A stretch of DNA of 64,000 bases from an uncultured Ruminococcus sp. (lineage in GTDB: Bacteria; Bacillota; Clostridia; Oscillospirales; Ruminococcaceae): the NCBI GenBank assembly GCA_910576995.1, contig CAJTLC010000004.1:1-64000 (forward strand), in the 5' to 3' direction. Position 1 is the first letter of the stretch, and each line of letters starts with the position of its first letter. The position numbers and the translations under genes are program-made. This document shows, one piece after another, positions 40,962 to 49,861 of this stretch. Under the pieces are notes generated by a model, which searched no databases, was not told where the DNA came from, and was given only the letters and a program-made list of their open reading frames with translations.

Positions 40962-40981
40962 ATTGGAATACTATGCAAATC

Positions 40982-41190
40982 AATTTTTACTTGTGCTGCA
41001 TCATGCAAGGGGACGCTGTCCCCCTGCCCCCCCTGCAAAAGGATGCTTCATCCTTTTGAAACCCAATATTTCATATTTCTTGCTCCCTAAAGGGAGCGCG
41101 AAATATTAGTAGAGCTACAATAGAGTAACATCTTTGCGGGGAATACAGAGGGTCAAAATCTCCTTATATGATGCACAGTAAAAATTAATT
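40982..41190. repeat. MITE-like element upstream of gyrB
   Basis: Ends AATTTTTACTTGTGCTGCAT (left) and ATGCACAGTAAAAATT (right) are imperfect inverted repeats. The interior contains GGGGACGCTGTCCCC, GGATGCTTCATCC and CTTGCTCCCTAAAGGGAGCG hairpins. The same element, longer, is at 43267-43527. Confidence 0.85.
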
Positions 41191-41331
41191 TCCATAGCAA
41201 TAACGATTTATATGATTTGCTATACGGATGTATTATGACATTTTACAAAGATGACGACAGTTATCTTGTTAAAATATACTGATTGACAACTAATTATCAA
41301 TTGTCAATTATTAATTACTCAGGAGGTAATT

Positions 41332-43254
41332 ATGAGTCAGCAGAATAACAATTACGATGAAAACGACATACAAATTCTTGAGGGGCTTGAAGCCGTGCGC
41401 AAGCGTCCGGGAATGTATATCGGCTCTACAGGTCCGAGCGGTCTTCATCATCTTGTCTACGAGATAGTGGACAACTCCATCGACGAGGCTCTTGCGGGCT
41501 ATTGTACGGAGATCAAGGTCGAGATACTGAAAGGAGATATTATACGCGTTTCGGACAACGGACGTGGAATTCCCGTCGGAATTCATCCCAAAGAGGGAAT
41601 TTCCGCGGCTACCGTAGTTTATACGATACTTCATGCAGGCGGAAAATTCGGCGGCGGCGGATATAAAGTTTCGGGAGGTCTGCACGGCGTGGGCGCGTCG
41701 GTCGTTAACGCTCTTTCGGAATGGCTGGAGCTTACGGTAAAGGACGGCGAAAACGTCTGGTTTCAGCGTTTTGAACGCGGCAGCTACGATGAAGAACTAA
41801 AATCCGTCGGCAAAACCACGGAAACAGGAACAAGCGTTACTTTCAAGGCGGACGGAGAAATTTTTGAGGATACCGTGTACGATTACGAAGTTCTGCTGAA
41901 ACGTCTCAGAGAGCAGGCGTTCCTAAATGCGGGCATAAAGATAAACTTCTCCGATCTTCGCGACGACGAGAATATAAAGTCGGAAATTCTTCATTACGAG
42001 GGCGGTATAAGGCAGTTTGTAGAGCATATTCACGAAACGCGCGGCTATGAATCTCTCAGCGGAGACGTTATCTATTTTTCGGGAACTCAGGGGGATTCTT
42101 TTGCGGAGATCGCTTTGCAGTACAATGACAGCTATAATGAAATAATACTTTCGTTTGCAAATAATATTCACACCAAAGACGGCGGATCTCATGAAACGGG
42201 TTTCAAGAATGCTCTTACAAAGGTCGTGAACGAATACGGCAAAAAAATGGGACTGTTAAAAGAAAAAGAACGTCTTACGGGCGACGACGTCCGCGAGGGT
42301 TTGACGGCTATAATTTCGGTAAAGCTTACGGAATGTGAATTTGAGGGACAGACAAAAGGACGTCTTGGAAATCCTGAAGTAAAGCCTTTTATAGAAAAAC
42401 TTATCATGGAAAAGCTTATGAATTATCTGGAGGAGAATCCTGCTGTTGCGAAGATAATTTTCGACAAAAGCGTTTCCGCACTGAAAGCGCGTGAAGCCGC
42501 CAAAAGAGCGCGTGAAGCCGAGAGAAACAAGACTTTCGGAAAAACCTCGATGCCCGAAAAGCTTGCGGACTGCGCCGAGCGCGACAGCCGTTACACGGAA
42601 ATTTACATCGTCGAGGGAGATTCGGCGGGAGGTTCGGCAAAACAGGGACGAGACAGACGTTATCAGGCTATCCTCTCGCTCTGGGGCAAGATGCTGAACG
42701 TTGAAAAGGCGCGTATTGATAAAATTTACAGCAACGAAAAGCTCGTCCCCGTGGTAACTGCTCTTGGAACGGGAATCGGCGAGGAATTCGACATTGAAAA
42801 ACTCCGCTACGGCAAAGTTATCATCATGGCGGATGCCGACGTCGACGGTATGCATATCAGAACTCTTCTGCTGACGTTCTTTTTCCGCTATATGCGTCCG
42901 CTTATCACCAACGGCAACGTTTATATCGCGCAGCCGCCGCTTTTCAAGGTATGGCGCAATAAGGAAGAACGCTATGCGTTTTCCGATGAAGAGCGCGATA
43001 AATACACTGCCGAATTGTCGGAGGACGGCAAATATAAAGTCGAGATACAGCGATACAAAGGTCTTGGTGAGATGGATCCCGACCAGTTGTGGGAAACTAC
43101 CATGGATCCCGAACGTCGTACTATCGTTAAGATAAGCATGGAAGACGCGTTAAAGGCGGACGAAGTATTCACCATACTTATGGGCGACAAAGTTGAACCG
43201 AGACGAAAGTTTATCGAGAAAAACGCAAAATTCGCACAAAATCTTGATATATAA
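41332..43254 (+). CDS. gyrB: DNA gyrase subunit B
   Basis: The 640-residue protein has the GHKL ATPase (EAVRKRPGMYIGS, EIVDNSIDEALAG, GGKFGGGGYKVSGGLHGVGA) and TOPRIM domain (EGDSAGGSAKQGRDRRYQAI, IIMADADVDGMHI). It ends in the standard tail RRKFIEKNAKFAQNLDI. CAGGAGG precedes ATG 41332. It is bracketed by two related MITEs. Confidence 0.98.
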   Translation: MSQQNNNYDENDIQILEGLEAVRKRPGMYIGSTGPSGLHHLVYEIVDNSIDEALAGYCTEIKVEILKGDIIRVSDNGRGIPVGIHPKEGISAATVVYTILHAGGKFGGGGYKVSGGLHGVGASVVNALSEWLELTVKDGENVWFQRFERGSYDEELKSVGKTTETGTSVTFKADGEIFEDTVYDYEVLLKRLREQAFLNAGIKINFSDLRDDENIKSEILHYEGGIRQFVEHIHETRGYESLSGDVIYFSGTQGDSFAEIALQYNDSYNEIILSFANNIHTKDGGSHETGFKNALTKVVNEYGKKMGLLKEKERLTGDDVREGLTAIISVKLTECEFEGQTKGRLGNPEVKPFIEKLIMEKLMNYLEENPAVAKIIFDKSVSALKAREAAKRAREAERNKTFGKTSMPEKLADCAERDSRYTEIYIVEGDSAGGSAKQGRDRRYQAILSLWGKMLNVEKARIDKIYSNEKLVPVVTALGTGIGEEFDIEKLRYGKVIIMADADVDGMHIRTLLLTFFFRYMRPLITNGNVYIAQPPLFKVWRNKEERYAFSDEERDKYTAELSEDGKYKVEIQRYKGLGEMDPDQLWETTMDPERRTIVKISMEDALKADEVFTILMGDKVEPRRKFIEKNAKFAQNLDI

Positions 43255-43266
43255 AAATAAAGTAAA

Positions 43267-43527
43267 TTAATTTTTACCTGTGCTGCATCATGTCAGGGGA
43301 CGCTGCACGAACGTGCCGTACCCTCGTCCTGCGGACATCTCCCTACCCCGTAGGGAGTCACCCGACACCCCTGCAAAAGTGCTTCACCCTTTTGAAACCC
43401 AATATTTCATATTTCTTGCTCCCTAAAGGAAGCAAGAAATATGAGTAGGGCTGCAATAGGATAACATCTTTGCACAGGATGTAGGAGGACATTGTCCCTT
43501 GCATGATACTGCATAGTAAAATTGATT
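43267..43527. repeat. MITE-like element downstream of gyrB
   Basis: Related to 40982-41190: same ends (TTAATTTTTACCTGTGCTGC; CATGATACTGCATAGTAAAA) and same interior hairpins, with an extra block of about 50 bases (ACGAACGTGCCGTACCCTCG and CTCCCTACCCCGTAGGGAG). Confidence 0.85.
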
Positions 43528-43557
43528 TATGTTATTATAAACAACAGGAGCATTAAT

Positions 43558-44109
43558 TTGGAAAATAATATAAGGATTGAAAAAAAATACACTATCCCTA
43601 TGGATATTTTTATCGAAGGCTACAAAACATATCAGAAAAAATACGTTTATCCCAAAAATTATATTTTTATGGGTATCTTCATAGTTCTTGCGGCGAATTT
43701 TGTATACGGAGCGGTAAAATCCCCCGATAATCTTATCGCCTATCTGCTTATCATGATATGCCTTGCAATGGCGTTCCGCGAGTGGTATAATCCGCGGAAA
43801 GTGCGTCAGCGAGTAACCGAAATGGTGAAAGAAATGGGCGAACCCGTTTATAAGATTACCGCCGGAGACGATTTTATTGAATTCTCCACGGAAAACGCAG
43901 GTTATCTTGAAGACGGCGATAATGATTTCGATAAAGAAGAGCTTCCCGAACCTACGCGGTTTAACGCCGATGAAAATCTGAAAATTATGGAAAAGCAGGA
44001 TTACTTTCTGATAATATACGGAAAATCAGTATTTTATATAGTTCCTACGGGTGGAATGACAGACCAGGAAAAAGAAATTCTGAGGAATTTTGATAAAAAC
44101 GCCGCTTAA
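43558..44109 (+). CDS. YcxB-like membrane protein
   Basis: The preferred start is TTG 43558 after ACAGGAGC; the frame opens earlier at 43522 without signals. The 183-residue protein has two membrane helices (YIFMGIFIVLAANFVYGAV, LIAYLLIMICLAMAF) and a C-terminal domain in which DYFLIIYGKSVFYIVPTGGM resembles the YcxB-like fold. Function unknown. It sits between gyrB and gyrA, 15 bases before gyrA. Confidence 0.7.
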   Translation: MENNIRIEKKYTIPMDIFIEGYKTYQKKYVYPKNYIFMGIFIVLAANFVYGAVKSPDNLIAYLLIMICLAMAFREWYNPRKVRQRVTEMVKEMGEPVYKITAGDDFIEFSTENAGYLEDGDNDFDKEELPEPTRFNADENLKIMEKQDYFLIIYGKSVFYIVPTGGMTDQEKEILRNFDKNAA

Positions 44110-44124
44110 AGGAGGTAATAAATT

Positions 44125-46761
44125 TTGTTGTATAATGACAATTCTAAAGTTATAAATTCGGAACTTGTTGATGAAATGGAAAATTCCATGCTTCAATATG
44201 CGATGTCCGTAATAGTTTCCCGTGCGCTTCCGGACGTAAGAGACGGTCTGAAGCCGGTTCACAGGCGTATTCTTTACACGCTTCACGAAAACGGACTTAC
44301 TCCCGACAAGGCGTACAGAAAATGTGCCGATACTGTCGGTTCGGTTCTCGGACGATATCATCCTCACGGCGACGCTTCCGTATACGACGCGCTGGTTCGT
44401 CTGGCTCAGGATTTTTCAATGCGCTATCCTCTTGTTGACGGTCACGGAAACTTTGGTTCTATCGACGGAGACAAGGCAGCCGCTTACCGTTATACCGAAG
44501 CTAAAATGGCGAAGATCACGCTGGATATGCTTCAGGATATAAACAAGGAAACCGTCGATTATATGCCCAACTATGACGACCGACTCAAAGAACCCGAAGT
44601 TCTGCCGTCGCGTTTTCCGAATCTTTTGTGCAACGGCTCGACGGGTATCGCTGTCGGAATGGCTACGAATATTCCGCCGCACAATCTGGGCGAAGTTATA
44701 GACGCGCTTCAGCTTCTTATCGACGACCCTGACTGCACTCTCGAACAGCTTATGGAGCATATCAAAGGCCCTGATTTTCCCACGGGCGGAATAGTTATGG
44801 GCAAGGCGGGAATACGCGCCGCATACGGTACGGGAAAGGGAAAGATAATTCTCCGCAGCCGTACTCATTTTGAGGAATTAAAGGGCAGAAACTGCATTAT
44901 AGTTGACGAAATACCGTATATGGTAAATAAAACGCTCATACTTAAAAATATTACACAGCTTTGCAAGGACAAGCGCATCGACGGAATTTACGATCTCCGC
45001 GACGAGTCGGATAAGGACGGAATGCGCGTAGTTATCGAACTTAAAAAGGACGCCGTGCCGCAGATCGTGCTTAATAAGCTGTTTGCGCTTACGAAATTGC
45101 AGGATACTATCGGCATAATCATGCTTGCGCTTGTAAATAACGAGCCAAAAGTGCTTACTCTCAAGCAGATGCTGTCCAATTATCTGGATTTTCAGGTCGA
45201 CGTCATTCAGCGCAGAACGAGATTTGATCTCCGAAAGGCACTCGAAAGGGCGCATATACTTCAGGGATTTATGCTTGCCGCCGATTACATCGACGAGGTA
45301 ATAGCAATCCTCCGCGGCAGTAAGACCATTCCCGAAGCAAAAGCGGCGATGATAGAGCGGTTCAGTGATACGGATATGTCTAATCTTCTCGACCGCGCCC
45401 AGTATGACCTTACGAATCTTCATCATCTCGAGCATAATAAGGGACTTTCGGAGGAGCAGGCGGAGGCTATCGTTCAGATGCGTCTCGGAGCGCTTACAGG
45501 TCTGGAACGTCAGAAAATTGTCGACGAATTATACGGACTGCTTACAAAAATTTCTGATTTTGAGGATATACTTGCCAATATAAATCGTGTTTATGAAATA
45601 ATAATGGACGATCTCAACAAGATAAGAAAGAAATTCAGCGATACGCGCCGTACGGATATTGAATCGGTTAGCGGAGAAGTTGATATCGAAGATCTTATCC
45701 CCGTTGAAGACTGCGTGGTTACGCTTACAAATAACGGCTATATCAAGCGTATGCCCGTTACGGAATATAAGACCCAGAAGCGCGGCGGACGTGGAATCAG
45801 CGGAATGAAGCAGCGCGAGGAGGATTTCGTGGAGGAGATGTTCATCTGCGGAACTCACGACAATATTCTTTTCATCTCCAACAAAGGCATTATGTATAAG
45901 CTGAAATGCTATGAGATTCCTGACGGTTCAAGAGCTTCGCGCGGATTTAATCTCATAAATCTGCTGCCGCTGACTGAAAACGAAAAGATCACGGCAATGA
46001 TAAAAACGACAGATTTCAGCGACGAAAGATTTATTACTATCGTTACCAAAAACGGCAAGATAAAGCGTTCCAATCTGTCGCTTTACAAGAATGTGCGCAA
46101 AAACGGACTTATCGCTATCGGACTTGACGAGGGCGACGAGATAGCCGGCGTCCGCATGACAAACGGCAGGGAGCAGATATTTGTTGCGACAAGAAACGGT
46201 ATGGCTATCCGCATCGAAGAGGAAAAGGGAAGATCAATGTCGCGTTCGGCTCACGGCGTTAAGGCTATCAAGCTGCGCGACGGAGATTATGTAGTCGGAA
46301 TTGCAAGGCTGCGCGCAGGAGAATCCACAACGCTTCTTACGGTCACTGAAAACGGCTACGGAAAGCGTACCGAGATCGACAGCTATAGAATTCAGAATCG
46401 CGGCGGTTACGGCTTGACAAACTATAAGGTTGACGAAGTTCGCGGTCACGTATGCGGAATCAAGATAGTTGACGAGACGGACGATATTATCCTTGTTTCC
46501 AGCGACGGAATCATAATAAGGATTCTTGCGAGCGACGTCCGCGTTATGGGCAGAATTGCCAAGGGCGTGCGCGTAATGAGAGTCGGCGAGGGAGCGAAAG
46601 TTGTAGCGTTCACGCGCGCCGAGCATGACGATTCGCAGGAAACGGAAAAAGTCGAGCAGCTTACGGAAGAGCAGATTCGCGAAGCGGAGAAGGAAGCTGC
46701 CGAAGCTGAAAAGAACGAAGTTGTTGTCGAGGCTGAACCCGACGACGAATCCGAAGAATGA
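44125..46761 (+). CDS. gyrA: DNA gyrase subunit A
   Basis: The 878-residue protein starts at TTG 44125 (or the adjacent TTG 44128) after GGAGG. The breakage-reunion domain has KPVHRRILYTLHENGLTPDK and AAAYRYTEAKMAK, with Tyr123 as catalytic residue. The C-terminal pinwheel has the GyrA box TQKRGGRGISGM. At the quinolone-contact position the sequence is HPHGDASVYD: Ala84 replaces the Ser83 of E. coli, as in mycobacteria. The last 40 residues are strongly acidic. Confidence 0.97.
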   Translation: MLYNDNSKVINSELVDEMENSMLQYAMSVIVSRALPDVRDGLKPVHRRILYTLHENGLTPDKAYRKCADTVGSVLGRYHPHGDASVYDALVRLAQDFSMRYPLVDGHGNFGSIDGDKAAAYRYTEAKMAKITLDMLQDINKETVDYMPNYDDRLKEPEVLPSRFPNLLCNGSTGIAVGMATNIPPHNLGEVIDALQLLIDDPDCTLEQLMEHIKGPDFPTGGIVMGKAGIRAAYGTGKGKIILRSRTHFEELKGRNCIIVDEIPYMVNKTLILKNITQLCKDKRIDGIYDLRDESDKDGMRVVIELKKDAVPQIVLNKLFALTKLQDTIGIIMLALVNNEPKVLTLKQMLSNYLDFQVDVIQRRTRFDLRKALERAHILQGFMLAADYIDEVIAILRGSKTIPEAKAAMIERFSDTDMSNLLDRAQYDLTNLHHLEHNKGLSEEQAEAIVQMRLGALTGLERQKIVDELYGLLTKISDFEDILANINRVYEIIMDDLNKIRKKFSDTRRTDIESVSGEVDIEDLIPVEDCVVTLTNNGYIKRMPVTEYKTQKRGGRGISGMKQREEDFVEEMFICGTHDNILFISNKGIMYKLKCYEIPDGSRASRGFNLINLLPLTENEKITAMIKTTDFSDERFITIVTKNGKIKRSNLSLYKNVRKNGLIAIGLDEGDEIAGVRMTNGREQIFVATRNGMAIRIEEEKGRSMSRSAHGVKAIKLRDGDYVVGIARLRAGESTTLLTVTENGYGKRTEIDSYRIQNRGGYGLTNYKVDEVRGHVCGIKIVDETDDIILVSSDGIIIRILASDVRVMGRIAKGVRVMRVGEGAKVVAFTRAEHDDSQETEKVEQLTEEQIREAEKEAAEAEKNEVVVEAEPDDESEE

Positions 46762-46772
46762 TAGACTGAAAA

Positions 46773-47576
46773 GTGGTTATTTTTAGCGTAATTTTAGTCA
46801 TAATTGCGGCGTCGTTCACGATTGATCTTGTCATAGAAAACAAATTCATGCTCAAGACGCGCCGTGAAAAGCCTGTCGGAAATGTTAAGATATTTCATTT
46901 ATCCGACGTTCATAAGAGAAAAAATATCGTTCATAAAATTTGCCGCGCAGCTGAAAATGAATCTCCCGACCTTATATTTATCACAGGAGATCTCGTATCG
47001 CGTTCGCAGACAGATTTTTCGGAGATCGATATGATGCTGGGGAATCTTTGTGAAATTGCGCCGGTCTATATGTGTTTCGGGAATCACGAGCAGAGCCTTC
47101 CGGATGAAAAACAACGCGAATTGCTGGAAATACTGCGAAAAAATCAGGTTCATCTTCTTCTGAACAGATATGAAGAACTTGAGTTCAAGGGCAGGAAGAT
47201 AAGGATTTACGGTTTGATGCAGAAATACTCTACGTATAAAAAGAACGGCAGCTATCGTAATCTTGACGGATTTACGGTGAAAGAGATGGAGCAGCTTATC
47301 GGAAAAGTTCCGGACTGCGAGACGTTTTTGCTTGCACATAATCCCCTTTTTGCCAAGGAATATGCCGAATGGGGCGCTGATCATACGTTCAGCGGACACG
47401 TTCACGGCGGCAGCGTAAGACTGTTTGGAATCGGTATACTTTCACCCGAAAGGCGATTTTTCCCGAAATATTCCAAAGGAGTCTATACTATTGGTAAAAA
47501 TCAGATTCACGTTACAGCAGGTATAGGAAAGCTGCGAATGTTTAATCCGCCTGAAATTGTGATTTATAATATATAG
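46773..47576 (+). CDS. Membrane-anchored calcineurin-like metallophosphoesterase
   Basis: The start is a GTG at about 46773. One N-terminal membrane helix (FSVILVIIAASFTIDLVI) is followed by the five phosphoesterase motifs: HLSDVH, FITGDLV, CFGNHE, LAHNPLF and FSGHVHGG. Similar proteins are annotated YkuE-like; the substrate is unknown. It follows gyrA by 11 bases and may be co-transcribed. The end is convergent with the next gene. Confidence 0.88.
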   Translation: MVIFSVILVIIAASFTIDLVIENKFMLKTRREKPVGNVKIFHLSDVHKRKNIVHKICRAAENESPDLIFITGDLVSRSQTDFSEIDMMLGNLCEIAPVYMCFGNHEQSLPDEKQRELLEILRKNQVHLLLNRYEELEFKGRKIRIYGLMQKYSTYKKNGSYRNLDGFTVKEMEQLIGKVPDCETFLLAHNPLFAKEYAEWGADHTFSGHVHGGSVRLFGIGILSPERRFFPKYSKGVYTIGKNQIHVTAGIGKLRMFNPPEIVIYNI

Positions 47577-47592
47577 CATTATATAGAATATA

Positions 47593-48216
47593 TTAGCTGC
47601 TGACAAATTCAAAAATTGCAAATGCGATCAGCATAATTCCTCCCAGCCATGAGAGATCGTGGTCAAGGGAGGAGATTTTTTTCCCGAAAACGCTTCCGAA
47701 AAACATTGCGGCAAATCCTGCTATAAATACAAAAACTGCCGATAATATTGGGTTTATGTTACTATAACCACAGCTTAGACCCGTCGCCGCAGAATCAAGC
47801 GAACTTGCAAGGGCAAGCGCGGCGGCTTCAAATGGCGAGAGAACTTTCGAGCAGTCGAAATCCGCAGCCGTATCGTCAAGATAAAGTTTTACTACGATTC
47901 CGCTGCCGCTGTGTTTGAGCGAAAGTTCGCCGCGTTTCGAAAGTCTGCGTATCAATCCTCTCATCAGGCTTTTGAATACGGTTATTATTCCCATTGCGGT
48001 AAGTACGATAAATCCCGCTATTCTGCAAATTTCTATGTCGATGATCTGTCCCGCTATCTCCGACAGAACAAGCGAGATCCCAAGTACAAACGTACAGATA
48101 AAATTAATGATAAACGCCGAAACCGGCGGTATTCTTATGTCGCTGCTGCGATATGCCGCGGCAGCTAAAAAAATATCCGCGCTTACTATCACGGCAAGAA
48201 ATATTTCACGATACAA
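47593..48216 (-). CDS. ytaF: YtaF/MntP-like membrane protein
   Basis: The 207-residue protein has six helices with the duplicated family motif: AVIVSADIFLAAAAYRSSD in the first half and EAAALALASSLDSAATGLSC in the second. Sporulation protein YtaF and the manganese exporter MntP share this fold. Asp residues within helices (SADIF, SLDSA) fit cation transport. No sporulation gene lies next to it. Confidence 0.75.
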   Translation of the reverse strand: MYREIFLAVIVSADIFLAAAAYRSSDIRIPPVSAFIINFICTFVLGISLVLSEIAGQIIDIEICRIAGFIVLTAMGIITVFKSLMRGLIRRLSKRGELSLKHSGSGIVVKLYLDDTAADFDCSKVLSPFEAAALALASSLDSAATGLSCGYSNINPILSAVFVFIAGFAAMFFGSVFGKKISSLDHDLSWLGGIMLIAFAIFEFVSS

Positions 48217-48268
48217 CTATCATCACCTCCGCTGTATAATATGGCGATCTAACATAAAATGTGAATTC

Positions 48269-48325
48269 TTACTTGTGCTGTTATATGTCAGGGGACGCTG
48301 TCCCCCCTGATAAATCAGCACGAGT
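48269..48325. repeat. Short copy of the gyrB-flanking MITE
   Basis: TTACTTGTGCTG and CAGCACGAGTAGGA form the ends around GGGGACGCTGTCCCC; the interior of the longer copies is missing. It lies just upstream of the proS promoter. Confidence 0.75.
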
Positions 48326-48353
48326 AGGATTTATTTTTATGGAAAATGACATA

Positions 48354-48382
48354 TTGACAAATGTGATTGAAATTGATATAAT
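48354..48382 (+). promoter_or_regulatory. proS promoter
   Basis: TTGACA (48354-48359), 17-base spacer, TATAAT (48377-48382). Perfect sigma-A consensus. Confidence 0.9.
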
Positions 48383-48418
48383 TAATATACGTATAATTAA
48401 TTCAGAGGAGAAATAAAA

Positions 48419-49861
48419 ATGGCTAAAGATAAAAAAATGGTTACGGCAATTACTTCCATGGACGAAGATTTTGCACAGTGGTATACTGATATATGTAAAA
48501 AAGCGGAGCTTGTCGAATACACAAGCGTAAAGGGCTGCATGGTCATTCGCCCCTACGGTTACGCTGTATGGGAAAATATCCAGCGTATTCTTGACGGTAT
48601 GTTCAAGGCTACCGGACATGAAAACGTTTGTATGCCTATGTTCATTCCCGAAAGTCTGCTTCAGAAAGAAAAGGATCATGTAGAGGGATTCGCTCCCGAA
48701 GTTGCGTGGGTAACTCACGGCGGTACGGAAAAACTTGAAGAACGCCTTTGCGTCAGACCTACTTCCGAAACGCTGTTTTGCGAGCATTATGCTAATATAG
48801 TTCATTCTTACCGCGATCTTCCGAAACTCTACAACCAGTGGGTAAGCGTTGTAAGATGGGAAAAAACTACGCGTCCTTTCCTCCGTTCAAGAGAATTTTT
48901 GTGGCAGGAGGGTCATACTATTCATGCGACCGCCGAGGAGGCTGTAGAAGAAACGGAGCGTATGCTCAACGTTTATGCGCAGTTTTGCGAGGAATCGCTT
49001 GCTATGCCCGTTGTAAAGGGCAAAAAGACCGAATCCGATAAATTTGCGGGAGCGGTTTCTACATATGCTATCGAGGCTCTAATGCACGACGGAAAGGCGC
49101 TTCAGGCAGGTACTTCCCATTATTTCGGAGACGGATTCGCGCAGGCGTTCGGCATTGAATATACCGACAAGGAAAACAAGCGCGTATTCCCGCATCAGAC
49201 AAGCTGGGGAGTAACTACGCGTCTTATCGGCGCAGTTATCATGACTCACGGCGATAACAACGGACTTGTTCTGCCTCCTGCTGTCGCTCCCGTTCAGGCT
49301 GTTATAATTCCTATTGCTCAGCATAAGGAGGGCGTTCTCGACAAGGCAGGAGAACTTTACGATCGTCTGAAAGCCTCAGGAATCAGAGTTAAGCTTGACG
49401 ACAGCGAAAATTCACCCGGCTGGAAGTTTGCCGAGTACGAGATGAAAGGCGTTCCGATTCGCGTTGAGATCGGGCCTAAGGATATCGAGAACGGTCAGTG
49501 CGTTATTGCATCTCGCTGGAACGGCGAAAAGACCGTTATTTCTCTGGAAGATCTCGAAAAAGCTGCCGCAGAAAAGCTCAAAGAAGCTCACGACGGTATG
49601 TATGCCAAGGCTCTTGCGAATCAGGAGAACAGGACGTATGCCTGCGCAACTATGGACGAGATAGTTAAAATTCTTGAAGAAAAGGGCGACGGTTTCATCA
49701 AGGCAATGTGGTGCGGCGAGGAAGCCTGCGAGGACGAAGTCAAGGAGAAAACAGGCGTAGGATCGAGATGTATTCCATTCGATCAGGAGCAAATTTCAGA
49801 CGTATGCGTGTGCTGCGGAAAACCTGCCAAGCATATGGTTTACTGGGGAAAGGCTTATTAA
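48419..49861 (+). CDS. proS: Prolyl-tRNA synthetase (type without INS editing domain)
   Basis: The 480-residue class II enzyme is of the eukaryote/archaea-like type: RPTSETLFCEHYANIVHSYR, RWEKTTRPFLRSREFLWQEG and the zinc-ribbon-like C-terminus with CVCCGKPAKHMVYWGKAY. The Tyr end is conserved. TCAGAGGAG precedes the ATG. It overlaps the next gene by one base. Confidence 0.97.
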   Translation: MAKDKKMVTAITSMDEDFAQWYTDICKKAELVEYTSVKGCMVIRPYGYAVWENIQRILDGMFKATGHENVCMPMFIPESLLQKEKDHVEGFAPEVAWVTHGGTEKLEERLCVRPTSETLFCEHYANIVHSYRDLPKLYNQWVSVVRWEKTTRPFLRSREFLWQEGHTIHATAEEAVEETERMLNVYAQFCEESLAMPVVKGKKTESDKFAGAVSTYAIEALMHDGKALQAGTSHYFGDGFAQAFGIEYTDKENKRVFPHQTSWGVTTRLIGAVIMTHGDNNGLVLPPAVAPVQAVIIPIAQHKEGVLDKAGELYDRLKASGIRVKLDDSENSPGWKFAEYEMKGVPIRVEIGPKDIENGQCVIASRWNGEKTVISLEDLEKAAAEKLKEAHDGMYAKALANQENRTYACATMDEIVKILEEKGDGFIKAMWCGEEACEDEVKEKTGVGSRCIPFDQEQISDVCVCCGKPAKHMVYWGKAY

